A stretch of DNA of 64,000 nt from Halomonas sp. (GTDB lineage Bacteria; Pseudomonadota; Gammaproteobacteria; Pseudomonadales; Halomonadaceae), in contig NZ_DRFS01000024.1 of the NCBI RefSeq assembly GCF_011050415.1, forward strand, positions 124,001 through 188,000, given 5' to 3'. The position numbers and the translations under genes are program-made. Positions within the stretch are counted from its first letter, which is position 1, and every line of letters starts with the position of its first letter. A model generated the notes under the pieces. That model saw nothing but the letters and a program-made list of their open reading frames with translations. It had not been told where the DNA came from and searched no databases. This document shows positions 52,707 through 60,565 of this stretch, piece by piece.

Positions 52707-54305
52707 TTAAATGGTTGCTTCGCGCCAGCGCCGCTGCTTCTTAACCAGTGTCGACTGGTCAATACCCAACGCGGTAGCGGCAGCACGGGTAGTGCCATGC
52801 ATGGCAATCGCTTGTTGAATCAACTGCTGTTCAAACTGCATGACCTGCTGACGGAGGTCGCCACTTACCTGCTCCCCCTTTAAAGCATCAGCAGGAAATA
52901 TCTCCTCCGGCAGAAAGGTCGCGGTAATTTCATCCTCACAAACGGTTACCGCTAAGCGTTCAGTTAAGTTTATTAACTCACGGATATTGCCTGGCCACGG
53001 ATACCCTGCAAGCAGCTCCAAGGCCTCTGGATTCCAGCGCCGATTCAACCCATGTAACTGATTGAAATGAATTAGGTAGTAGTTCAGTAGTGGAATCACT
53101 TCATCGCGTCGCTGGCGCAAGGGCGGAAGCCAAAGCGGTACTACACTGATTCGATAAAAAAGATCCTCGCGAAACAGACCAGTTTTAACGCGATCAAGTA
53201 AATTTTGATGGGTAGCGGTGATCAAACGCACATTAGTTTGACGAAACGTCGTCCCCCCCACGGGCAGATAACGGCTCTCTTCCACCACCTTTAATAGCTT
53301 CACCTGCAAGGCTAACGGCAAATCACCTACCTCATCGAGAAAAAGCGTACCGCCATGTGCCACATCCAACAGCCCTTGTTTGCCTCTAGGAGCAGCCCCC
53401 GTGAATGCCCCAGCGGCATAACCAAACAGCTCCGCTTCCAGCAAGCCTTCTGGAAACGCGGTACAGTTAAGCTCCATAAAAGGGCCATTAGCCCGATCGC
53501 TTTGCTGGTGGATATAGCGCGCCAATAGCGTTTTTCCTGTGCCTGTTTCACCTTGAATAAGGATCTTCGCAGTAGATGTCGCCACCCGCCTGGCCAGTGC
53601 GAAGCACGGCTCGGTCTGCTGGCTGGTAATCACCCCTGGAGCACTAAGCGACGTTAACTCAGGTACTTTATACGCCTCGCGCATATGTTGAATTTGCTCC
53701 AACTGCTCCTGAGCATGCTTCGCTAACAGCAGTTCGGTAATATCGCGAACACTGGTGACTACATAGGCAATGGAGCCATCGGCATTAAACATGGGCGTAC
53801 CGGTCACCACGATCTTGCGGCTATCGTGAATAGTCTGAACCAGCGTAATCGGGCGGCGTTCACGGATAACTTCCAACGACGCGGATTTGGAAATAAACCC
53901 CGCCTTCACCAGGTCCGCCATATGGAAGCCCACTACCTCAGCTCGCGAAATACCGGTGATGCGTTCGTAGGCTTTATTGATCGTTACCGTAATGCCATTG
54001 GCGTCGGTGATATACACGCCATCGTGCAGGGCATCCAACAGAGAACACAGCGGCTCTTGATCAAAGCCAAAGGCATATACGTCCTCGGCTTCAGAAGAAG
54101 GCCTTACTCCCGTAACTCGATAACGCATGCACTCACCAACCAACTGGCCCAGCGCCGCACCACGCTGCGCCTGCTCAATATCAGTGCGGGTGAGTACACC
54201 AATCACTTGGCCTTGATTGTCAAACACCTCCACTGCATCCGTACCATGCAAATCAAATAGCGGCAGCGCGGTTTCCAACGAAAGACTCTCTTCGATCCGT
54301 TGCAT
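52707..54305 (-). CDS. Sigma-54-dependent activator with PAS sensor
   Basis: This 532-residue regulator has four parts in order. A partial CBS-like segment (AVEVFDNQGQVIGVLTRTDI, about residues 24-50) comes first. A PAS domain follows (LHDGVYITDANGITVTINKA to SVRDITE, about 88-195). Then comes the AAA+ domain with GETGTGKT, GAFTGA and LFLDEVGDLP, and a Fis-type helix-turn-helix (RAAATALGIDQSTLVKKQRR) at the end. AGGAG precedes the ATG. It lies between the SLC23 permease and gabD. A consensus sigma-54 promoter stands before the alcohol dehydrogenase that heads the series, so this activator most likely controls the whole set. Signal unknown; 4-hydroxybutyrate or a diol is plausible. Confidence 0.87.
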   Translation of the reverse strand: MQRIEESLSLETALPLFDLHGTDAVEVFDNQGQVIGVLTRTDIEQAQRGAALGQLVGECMRYRVTGVRPSSEAEDVYAFGFDQEPLCSLLDALHDGVYITDANGITVTINKAYERITGISRAEVVGFHMADLVKAGFISKSASLEVIRERRPITLVQTIHDSRKIVVTGTPMFNADGSIAYVVTSVRDITELLLAKHAQEQLEQIQHMREAYKVPELTSLSAPGVITSQQTEPCFALARRVATSTAKILIQGETGTGKTLLARYIHQQSDRANGPFMELNCTAFPEGLLEAELFGYAAGAFTGAAPRGKQGLLDVAHGGTLFLDEVGDLPLALQVKLLKVVEESRYLPVGGTTFRQTNVRLITATHQNLLDRVKTGLFREDLFYRISVVPLWLPPLRQRRDEVIPLLNYYLIHFNQLHGLNRRWNPEALELLAGYPWPGNIRELINLTERLAVTVCEDEITATFLPEEIFPADALKGEQVSGDLRQQVMQFEQQLIQQAIAMHGTTRAAATALGIDQSTLVKKQRRWREATI

Positions 54306-54392
54306 AACAGCTCCTGTAAAGGCCGCGCCCCCTGTCGGTAGGCGCGGGTTTCAACCTGGCTGGCGGTTAAGCCACTATAGAGGCTGACACTG

Positions 54393-55814
54393 TTATTTGC
54401 GCAACGGCACCGCAGGCTCGGGGTCTGCAACTGGCTTTGACGCTTCTTCCCAGTCCTTCACGAAAGTCTTATCCACCTCTCCTGAGAAAAAGCGCTTACC
54501 GTAAATTAATGCACACAGCAAAATACCTACCCCAAAGGCCCAGGTAGCACCTTTAATCACCAGCATCGCGGCGATAATACCTGCAATACCTAGGTCCCGC
54601 TGGCTGCGCGCTTCCATGATGCCTATGCGCACACTGACATAGCCTTGAATCAACAGCGTTAGCGCCAAGGCAATCCCCAGTATGGGCTCAACCAGACTCA
54701 CAATAGGCAACAACAGCAGGCCCGTATTAGTGCCCCAGCGAAACGAACCCGAACCGCCAAAGATAGAGTTCATCGCCGCTTTACCCTGCTTGTAACGCTC
54801 TACCGTGACGACATGCATCGCTGCCCAAAGCGGGCCACACATCACCACATCAGGGCCAAAAATACTCATCCCGAAGTTACGTCCACCAAAAATCATATGA
54901 GCGCGGTTGGGGTTATAGTCGATTTTTTCATCCTGGCGCTTTTCATCCGCCTCTTCCAAAAGCGCCTTGCTTTGAAGCACATCGCCAAACAGCACAATAT
55001 AGGCTGCAATCACAGTAGGAATAGCGGTCAAAAACATCATCAACGGCGGTAAGCCAATACCAAATACCGTGTACTCGCTAAACATTAACGCGAAATCCGG
55101 TTGGCTAAAGCCCCACTCCACATCTGGCCACGGCGCTTCACCAAACAGCGGAGCCACCACAATGGCCAGCACGATAATCGGAAAAATCCCCAGCTTACCA
55201 ATCGCGCCCCAAAGGCCGCCCTGGGCTTTCAGCTTGTTAAAGTGGCGTGAGAAAATCAGGTAAAACGCAACGCCCACTGCAATCGCAATAGTGAAGGGAT
55301 ACTGCTCAAACCGACCGCCCTCATCAAACACCACGACAATTGCCGCCAAACCGGCACCCATGATCACCCCTGCTTTAATGGCAGAAGGAATCAGTCGCAC
55401 GACTTTACTAGCCATGCCGGTTATCCCCAGGCCTAAGGCCAGCACCCCCAACATCATCTGAAAAGCAATCAAGGCATGAACTCTGTCTACCCCCTCGGGG
55501 AAGGTCGATACATACGCCATTAACAGCGGGATAGCAGGGGTAATCCAACCCGGTATCACCGGGTCGCCCAGTAAGTGATGCAGTAAATAGAGAAAGCCAT
55601 TCAAGATGACAATCGCTAACGCCGCTTCAAACGGCATACCTAATAACTGCATCATCAAAGGAATCGCGGCAAGATCCACCGCGCACATCAATAGCCCTTG
55701 AAGGTAATCGGGCAATTCAAAGCGGTAGTGATAAAACGGTAGGCGTAGTTTAAAAGGTCCTAATGGGGTGTACGGGCTCTCTTCACCGTCAACGCGATGC
55801 TTCCAAGCACTCAT
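54393..55814 (-). CDS. SLC23-like (xanthine/uracil permease superfamily) transporter
   Basis: This 473-residue protein has about twelve helices. ELPDYLQGLLMCAVDLAAIPLM, GDPVIPGWITPAIPLLMAYV and MIFGGRNFGMSIFGPDVVMC recall the nucleobase-cation symporter-2/SLC23 layout, but the substrate motifs of purine or uracil carriers are not clear to me. Its place between a 4-carbon alcohol dehydrogenase and a sigma-54 regulator suggests it takes up the pathway substrate and not a nucleobase. AGGAG precedes the ATG at 55814. It has a charged C-terminal tail (SKPVADPEPAVPLRK). Confidence 0.7.
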   Translation of the reverse strand: MSAWKHRVDGEESPYTPLGPFKLRLPFYHYRFELPDYLQGLLMCAVDLAAIPLMMQLLGMPFEAALAIVILNGFLYLLHHLLGDPVIPGWITPAIPLLMAYVSTFPEGVDRVHALIAFQMMLGVLALGLGITGMASKVVRLIPSAIKAGVIMGAGLAAIVVVFDEGGRFEQYPFTIAIAVGVAFYLIFSRHFNKLKAQGGLWGAIGKLGIFPIIVLAIVVAPLFGEAPWPDVEWGFSQPDFALMFSEYTVFGIGLPPLMMFLTAIPTVIAAYIVLFGDVLQSKALLEEADEKRQDEKIDYNPNRAHMIFGGRNFGMSIFGPDVVMCGPLWAAMHVVTVERYKQGKAAMNSIFGGSGSFRWGTNTGLLLLPIVSLVEPILGIALALTLLIQGYVSVRIGIMEARSQRDLGIAGIIAAMLVIKGATWAFGVGILLCALIYGKRFFSGEVDKTFVKDWEEASKPVADPEPAVPLRK

Positions 55815-55892
55815 GGCATGGACTCCTGTTTTTCGATTGTTAGTATTTTTATAAATAGTGCTGCGTTTATAAGTGATTGCTTTTATTAAATG

Positions 55893-57065
55893 TTAAAACG
55901 CAGCGCGATAAATCGCTTCGATATCCGCCTGGGTTAATACACGTGGGTTATTGCGCAATAAACGTTCAACGTTAATCGCTTCGGCAGCCAGTTCAGGAAT
56001 GGCAGATTCAGCAATATCGAATGCACGTAACCCCGCAGGGATCTCCACATCAGCACACAATTTGTGCATCCGCTTAATCACCGTATCGGCAATGGCGTCA
56101 TCGGAAAGGCCTGCCACCGGCTCATCAAATGCCACGGCAATACCTCGGAAGCGCTCGACGCACGCCAGCTTGTTCCACTCCATGACAAAGGGCAGCAAAA
56201 GCGCGTTGGTTACCCCATGTGCCAAGTGGTAGCGCCCACCTAATGGATACGCCAAGGCATGCACCGCCCCCACCCCCGCGTTACCAAATGCCAACCCAGC
56301 TAATAAGCTACCGGTGGCCATATCTTCCCGTGCTTGACGATGGTTAGGGTTAGCGAATGCCTTGGGAAGCGCGTGTACGATCAGGTTCATCGCCTTCACC
56401 GCTAAAGCATCCGTTATCGGTGTCGCGAAGTTAGATAGGTACGCTTCCACCGCATGTACCAGCGCATCCACCCCACTGGCCGCTGTCACCGAACGTGGGC
56501 AGCTAAGCGTTAACTCAGGCGCCACAATGGCAACATCAGGTAGTAAGCAGTCACTTACAATGCCCTTTTTCATCTGCTGGGCTTTGTCCGACAGAATCGC
56601 AATATTGGTTACTTCAGACCCTGTGCCCGCCGTGGTCGGCATGGCGATTAAAGGCACATCGCGCTGAGCCACCTTATTTTCGCCAAACAATCCATCAAGT
56701 GGGCCTTCATAACGGGCATAAACCGCGACGCATTTGGCGATATCCATTGCACTACCGCCACCTACCGCAATAACACTATCGTGATTGCCCTGGGTAAAAG
56801 CATGAGTGCAGTGCTCTACAATCTCTACTTCAGGTTCAGGCGTTACCTGATCAAACACCGCATAGGTCACCTTCAGCTCACGGAGCTGCTCAGTGATGAT
56901 ATCCAATGTTCCTGAAACCACTACACCACTGTCGGTGACGATGAGCGGGCGCTGCATTCCTAACGATTGAGCATACGACTGCAACTGCTGGGCAGCCCCA
57001 TAGCCGGTGACCAATTTACCGGCACTCTTAAAGCTACTGACGCGATTAACATTCGTTACCTGCAT
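55893..57065 (-). CDS. Iron-containing alcohol dehydrogenase, probable 4-hydroxybutyrate dehydrogenase
   Basis: This 390-residue type III alcohol dehydrogenase has NAD-binding GGGSAMDIAKC, PTTAGTGSEVTN, and metal ligands in GVDALVHAVEAYLS and GAVHALAYPLGGRYHLAHG (two histidines) with an aspartate in the first region. It should oxidise an alcohol to an aldehyde with NAD. Since the same series ends in gabD, the product may be succinate semialdehyde, making this a gamma-hydroxybutyrate dehydrogenase; oxidation of another primary alcohol is possible. AGGA precedes the ATG. A consensus sigma-54 promoter lies 88 bp upstream. Confidence 0.85.
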   Translation of the reverse strand: MQVTNVNRVSSFKSAGKLVTGYGAAQQLQSYAQSLGMQRPLIVTDSGVVVSGTLDIITEQLRELKVTYAVFDQVTPEPEVEIVEHCTHAFTQGNHDSVIAVGGGSAMDIAKCVAVYARYEGPLDGLFGENKVAQRDVPLIAMPTTAGTGSEVTNIAILSDKAQQMKKGIVSDCLLPDVAIVAPELTLSCPRSVTAASGVDALVHAVEAYLSNFATPITDALAVKAMNLIVHALPKAFANPNHRQAREDMATGSLLAGLAFGNAGVGAVHALAYPLGGRYHLAHGVTNALLLPFVMEWNKLACVERFRGIAVAFDEPVAGLSDDAIADTVIKRMHKLCADVEIPAGLRAFDIAESAIPELAAEAINVERLLRNNPRVLTQADIEAIYRAAF

Positions 57066-57153
57066 CTGGCGCTTCCTATGTTGATTTTTGTATTGTTGGT
57101 TGTTTTGCCAGCGCGACTGGCCGTGAGGCGCTAAGGCTGGTTATCTCATACAT

Positions 57154-57169
57154 AGCAAGCACTGTGCCA
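57154..57169 (-). promoter_or_regulatory. Consensus sigma-54 promoter for the alcohol dehydrogenase series
   Basis: On the minus strand TGGCAC-AGTGC-TTGCT is a full match to the sigma-54 consensus TGGCAC-N5-TTGCW, with GG and GC exactly ten bases apart. It lies 88 bp before the alcohol dehydrogenase start at 57065. The upstream side (57170-57290) is AT-rich, suited to IHF-type bending, but I see no clear palindromic activator site. The regulator gene at 52707 with a GAFTGA loop belongs to the same series. Confidence 0.88.
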
Positions 57170-57302
57170 AACATTCAAAAAAAATAACCCCATGTTTTTA
57201 TTAAACAAAATAACAGTCGAGTTAAAAGCATCTCAATAATAATAAGTAAAATTTCATCAAACCCATGCAATCTGATGAATAACGCCATCAGCTTAATGAA
57301 AG

Positions 57303-57507
57303 ATGGGAATCGCTTGGAATAACGCTGAGCTCTCTCTGGGCGATATCAATATTGCCGCCCCGAAACGTAATGCCGCTGGCGTGCCCGTTGCCGCCGTACA
57401 TATCCCCCCATAGCCGCTGGATACTGGATCGGGCACTTGAACAGCTAGGCCCTTCATTAATGGAGCGTGCCCGTGCCATTACCAAGGCCGCCCGCATGCG
57501 AACATAA
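57303..57507 (+). pseudogene. IclR-family regulator, C-terminal remnant
   Basis: Two short frames joined at the six-C run 57404-57409 read like the end of an IclR effector domain. The first, from 57303, gives GIAWNNAELSLGDINIAAP, then AAGVPVAAVHI before a stop; the second gives SRWILDRALEQLGPSLMERA and ARAITKAARMRT with a stop at 57505-57507. In IclR proteins these segments follow directly, giving a phrase like VAAVHISVP-SRW. A few upstream codons (HQLNE) may belong too, but the DNA-binding half is missing. It is therefore a decayed gene. It lies just behind the sigma-54 promoter of the alcohol dehydrogenase. Confidence 0.75.
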
Positions 57508-57757
57508 TGTCGTCTGTTAATTAGTGCTCTATTAGGGCGAATAAAACAGCTTTGATTATCGAAGGTTGGCGCTAAAAAATTTCTATAACCACTAATGGAA
57601 CTGATTAATCACACCACTGCCAGAAAGTGAGCGTCTATATTAGGCATATCCGCTCTTTTTGTACTAAAGTAGTTAGACATTAAAAGTAGACCAGTCGATT
57701 AAATGCTCAGGAGCTGAGTGTTTTGACCAAAACGTTGATCTGAAGATAGGAGATCTT

Positions 57758-59140
57758 ATGAGCAACAGCATCACGACGATTAACCCAAGCAATGGTGAAA
57801 CCCTCGAAACCTACGCACTGATGAGCAGCGCGGAGGCTAAGCAGGTCGTGGATGACTGCTACGCGGCATTTCTCGATTGGCGCCTTGAATCGTTGGAAAG
57901 CCGCGCTAAAACGGTTAAAGCCATTGGCCAAGCGCTGCAGGAGCACAAAGAAGAGCTTGCAGACTTGATGGTCAAAGAGATGGGCAAACTGCCTTCTCAG
58001 GCACGCCAGGAAGTCGATCTATGTACCGGCATCTGTGACTACACCGCTGAACATGGCCCCAAAAAACTGGCCGATGAAGAGCGCCAGCCCGGCAATGGCG
58101 AACGCGGCTTTGTTACCTATTCACCCATGGGCGTGATCTACGGTATTCAGCCGTGGAACTTCCCAGCATATCAAGTAGTGCGCTATTCGATTGCCAATAT
58201 CATGGCGGGTAACGGTGTACTGCTTAAGCATGCAGAAAACGTTACAGGCAGCGGTTTACTGCTGGAAAAAATCTATCGTAAAGCTGGCCTTCCGGAAAAC
58301 GTTTTCCGTACGTTAGTGATTTCTCACGACGTTTCTGATGAGGTCATCGAACACTCTGCCGTGCGTGGCGTAACGCTAACCGGCAGCGACGGCGCAGGCC
58401 GTAAGGTGGGCGCTAAAGCCGCTGAGAACCTGAAAAAGACCGTTCTTGAGCTGGGCTCTAACGATGCTTACCTGGTGCTTGATGATGCCGATATGGATGT
58501 GGCTATCGACACCTGCGTTCAAGGGCGCGTCTTTAATGGCGGTCAGACCTGCGTTGCCGCTAAGCGCTTTGTAGTAACCGAGAAAAACTACGAGACGTTT
58601 AAACAGCGCTATGTTGAACGCATGCAAGCATTAAAAGCGGGCGACCCAACCAACGAAGACAGCGATCTTGGCCCTATGGCCCGCGTTGACCTGCGCGATG
58701 GTCTTCACGATCAAGTGGAAGAGAGCGTGCGCAAAGGTGCGAAGATCCTGTGCGGCGGCGAGAAGCCATCAGGTAAAGGCGCGTTTTACCCGGTCACCGT
58801 GCTGGATAACGTCACACCTGGCCAGCCTGCCTATGACGACGAGCTGTTTGGCCCTGTCGCTGCGCTGATTCGCGCTAAAGACGACGAAGACGCAATGCGC
58901 ATTGCCAACGACAGCCGTTACGGCTTAGGCGGCGGCATTATCTCTAAAGACGTTAAACGCGCCACAGAGCTTGCAAGCCAATACTTCGATACCGGCATGG
59001 TGTTTATCAACGGCTTTGGCGTGGCGACACCAGAAATGCCCTTTGGCGGCGTTAAGGACTCTGGTTACGGCCGTGAGCACGGCGGTTTTGGCATGCTTGA
59101 GTTCGTTAATGTTAAGTCGGTGATTGTCGTTCAAGAGTGA
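57758..59140 (+). CDS. NAD-dependent succinate-semialdehyde dehydrogenase-like aldehyde dehydrogenase (Sad/GabD1 type)
   Basis: This 460-residue aldehyde dehydrogenase belongs to the shorter Sad/YneI branch: TINPSNGETLETY, YGIQPWNFPAYQVVRYSIAN, catalytic glutamate in VLELGSNDAYLVLDDAD, cysteine in FNGGQTCVAAKRFVV, and MPFGGVKDSGYGREHGGFGM. The ELGSND variant fits that branch. It may be a second route for succinate semialdehyde beside gabD, 5 kb away. The TAGGAG before the ATG at 57758 is clear. The 250-bp upstream region (57508-57757) holds no gene; I see no sure promoter there. A strong terminator follows. Confidence 0.88.
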   Translation: MSNSITTINPSNGETLETYALMSSAEAKQVVDDCYAAFLDWRLESLESRAKTVKAIGQALQEHKEELADLMVKEMGKLPSQARQEVDLCTGICDYTAEHGPKKLADEERQPGNGERGFVTYSPMGVIYGIQPWNFPAYQVVRYSIANIMAGNGVLLKHAENVTGSGLLLEKIYRKAGLPENVFRTLVISHDVSDEVIEHSAVRGVTLTGSDGAGRKVGAKAAENLKKTVLELGSNDAYLVLDDADMDVAIDTCVQGRVFNGGQTCVAAKRFVVTEKNYETFKQRYVERMQALKAGDPTNEDSDLGPMARVDLRDGLHDQVEESVRKGAKILCGGEKPSGKGAFYPVTVLDNVTPGQPAYDDELFGPVAALIRAKDDEDAMRIANDSRYGLGGGIISKDVKRATELASQYFDTGMVFINGFGVATPEMPFGGVKDSGYGREHGGFGMLEFVNVKSVIVVQE

Positions 59141-59179
59141 GCGGTAAACGATCCAAAGCGTAAGCGTTAAAAAAACAGT

Positions 59180-59216
59180 GCCGTCAGCCTATCGATTAGG
59201 CTGACGGCGTTTTTTT
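59180..59216 (+). terminator. Rho-independent terminator after the aldehyde dehydrogenase
   Basis: GCCGTCAGCCTA and TAGGCTGACGGC form a 12-bp perfect stem (59180-59208) with a five-base loop, followed by seven T. It ends the aldehyde dehydrogenase transcript 40 bp after its stop. Confidence 0.95.
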
Positions 59217-59233
59217 ATCACACGTTATACCGT

Positions 59234-59713
59234 TCAGGCAGGCTGGGACGTTCGGCGCTGCCACAGTTTCAACACCAATACGATGACAACCCAGCTCACC
59301 AGCGCGGCAATAACGTCGTCTAACACAATACCAAAGCCGCCCTGCACATACTCCGCAAAATGAATCGGCGGTGGCTTTAACGCATCGAAAAAGCGATAGA
59401 CAACGAAAGCCATTGCCATCACCAGTGGATGGCGTGCGGCCTTAATCCCTATGACGGCGAGCGGAAAGGCCACATATTCATCGGCAACGATACTGCCATG
59501 GTCTGCACCCGCAAACTGAAGCGAAGCGTAATGGCATACTGGAATAGCCAACGCTATCAGCACAGCGAGAATCGCGCCCTGCTGCCCCAGCGGCCGCCCT
59601 AAGAGCCACCACGCCAGCGGTATACCCAGCAATGAACCAAACGTACCTGGTGCAATGGGCGAAAGCCCTAAGCCAAATCCAGTCGCTACCCAGAAATTAA
59701 GCGTTTCCAGCAT
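59234..59713 (-). CDS. pgpA: Phosphatidylglycerophosphatase A
   Basis: This 159-residue inner-membrane enzyme removes phosphate from phosphatidylglycerophosphate to give phosphatidylglycerol. Family marks are LSPIAPGTFGSLLGIPLAWW, the acidic DHGSIVADEYVAFPLAV, FVVYRFFDALKPPPI and the GGFGIVLDDVIAAL metal site. It has about four helices. The start overlaps the stop of the DUF533 gene by one base. In many proteobacteria pgpA follows thiL; here it does not. Confidence 0.93.
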   Translation of the reverse strand: MLETLNFWVATGFGLGLSPIAPGTFGSLLGIPLAWWLLGRPLGQQGAILAVLIALAIPVCHYASLQFAGADHGSIVADEYVAFPLAVIGIKAARHPLVMAMAFVVYRFFDALKPPPIHFAEYVQGGFGIVLDDVIAALVSWVVIVLVLKLWQRRTSQPA

Positions 59714-60444
59714 TAACCTGCCTGCTGCGCTTGACGCTCAAGTTCGGTGGTCATTTCTTTGGGCAGATTCAGGGCGTTTGCCAACTGATCAAGCCATGCA
59801 CGCTCCATGGGGTTTTGATCATCAGTGACAGCCACACTAATGAGGTACATTTCCCGCGCGGCCTGAGGGGAATCCGCTTCACGCGCCAGCGCTTGTGCAT
59901 CTAACGGCGCTTTTAGCTGCTGCTCTACCCAGTTATGCATTTCTTGATCAGCACCAAGCGCATCAATCTGCTCGGTAATCAGTCGCTGCTCTTGCTCATC
60001 AATATGGCCATCAGCACGGGCGGCCATAATCATCGCTTGCAGCAGTTCAAGGCTGCGGCGCTCTTGGTACTCACCGGAAAGCACTTCTACCCGCTCGCCT
60101 TCGGCGGCGCTTTGAGCACTACCTGCATTACCCTCTTTTGCCGCCTGGGAGCTTTGCCACGCCTTCCAAGCCAACATACCTACCCCGGCAATGGCGCCGT
60201 ACTTTAATGCTTTGCCACCCATGCTACGGCCACGTTTGGACCCCACCAACATACCCATGGCGCCGCCACCCAGCAGGCTTTTCATATCAAAACCACCGGA
60301 GGAACCACCACCTTGAGTAGCGCCACCCAGCTGCTTAGAGAGCCCGCTCAGCATGCCTTTAACATCGACACCGCTGCTATTGCCGCCCTGCTGACCGCCG
60401 CTGGCTTGCTGCATGAGCTGCTGTAAAATCTTGCTTGCGTTCAT
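59713..60444 (-). CDS. DUF533 / TerB-like protein (YebE family)
   Basis: This 243-residue protein has a Gly/Ser/Gln-rich N-terminal region (QQASGGQQGGNSSGVDVKGM, GGATQGGGSSGGFDMK), one hydrophobic segment (ALKYGAIAGVGMLAWKAW) and a C-terminal TerB-like helical domain (LLQAMIMAARADGHIDEQEQ, REMYLISVAVTDDQNPMERA). Both helical repeats have the acidic D-G-H-x-D/D-D-x-N pattern of TerB metal-binding sites. It should sit in the inner membrane with the TerB domain in the cytoplasm. Function unknown. AGGAG precedes the ATG. Confidence 0.85.
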   Translation of the reverse strand: MNASKILQQLMQQASGGQQGGNSSGVDVKGMLSGLSKQLGGATQGGGSSGGFDMKSLLGGGAMGMLVGSKRGRSMGGKALKYGAIAGVGMLAWKAWQSSQAAKEGNAGSAQSAAEGERVEVLSGEYQERRSLELLQAMIMAARADGHIDEQEQRLITEQIDALGADQEMHNWVEQQLKAPLDAQALAREADSPQAAREMYLISVAVTDDQNPMERAWLDQLANALNLPKEMTTELERQAQQAG

Positions 60445-60565
60445 CCTTGTACTCCTAAGTAGCTGTTATCTTTAGGGCTCGCTTGACAACCGACTGACGT
60501 TATAAAACATGCTTTATGAACGCAGCATGAACTAGCGCTACTCTAATTATTAAATGTTCTAGTCA

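Noticed and set aside
57288..57497. A 69-codon minus-strand frame over the IclR remnant
   Set aside because: Its translation resembles nothing, whereas the plus strand in two frames reads as the end of an IclR protein.
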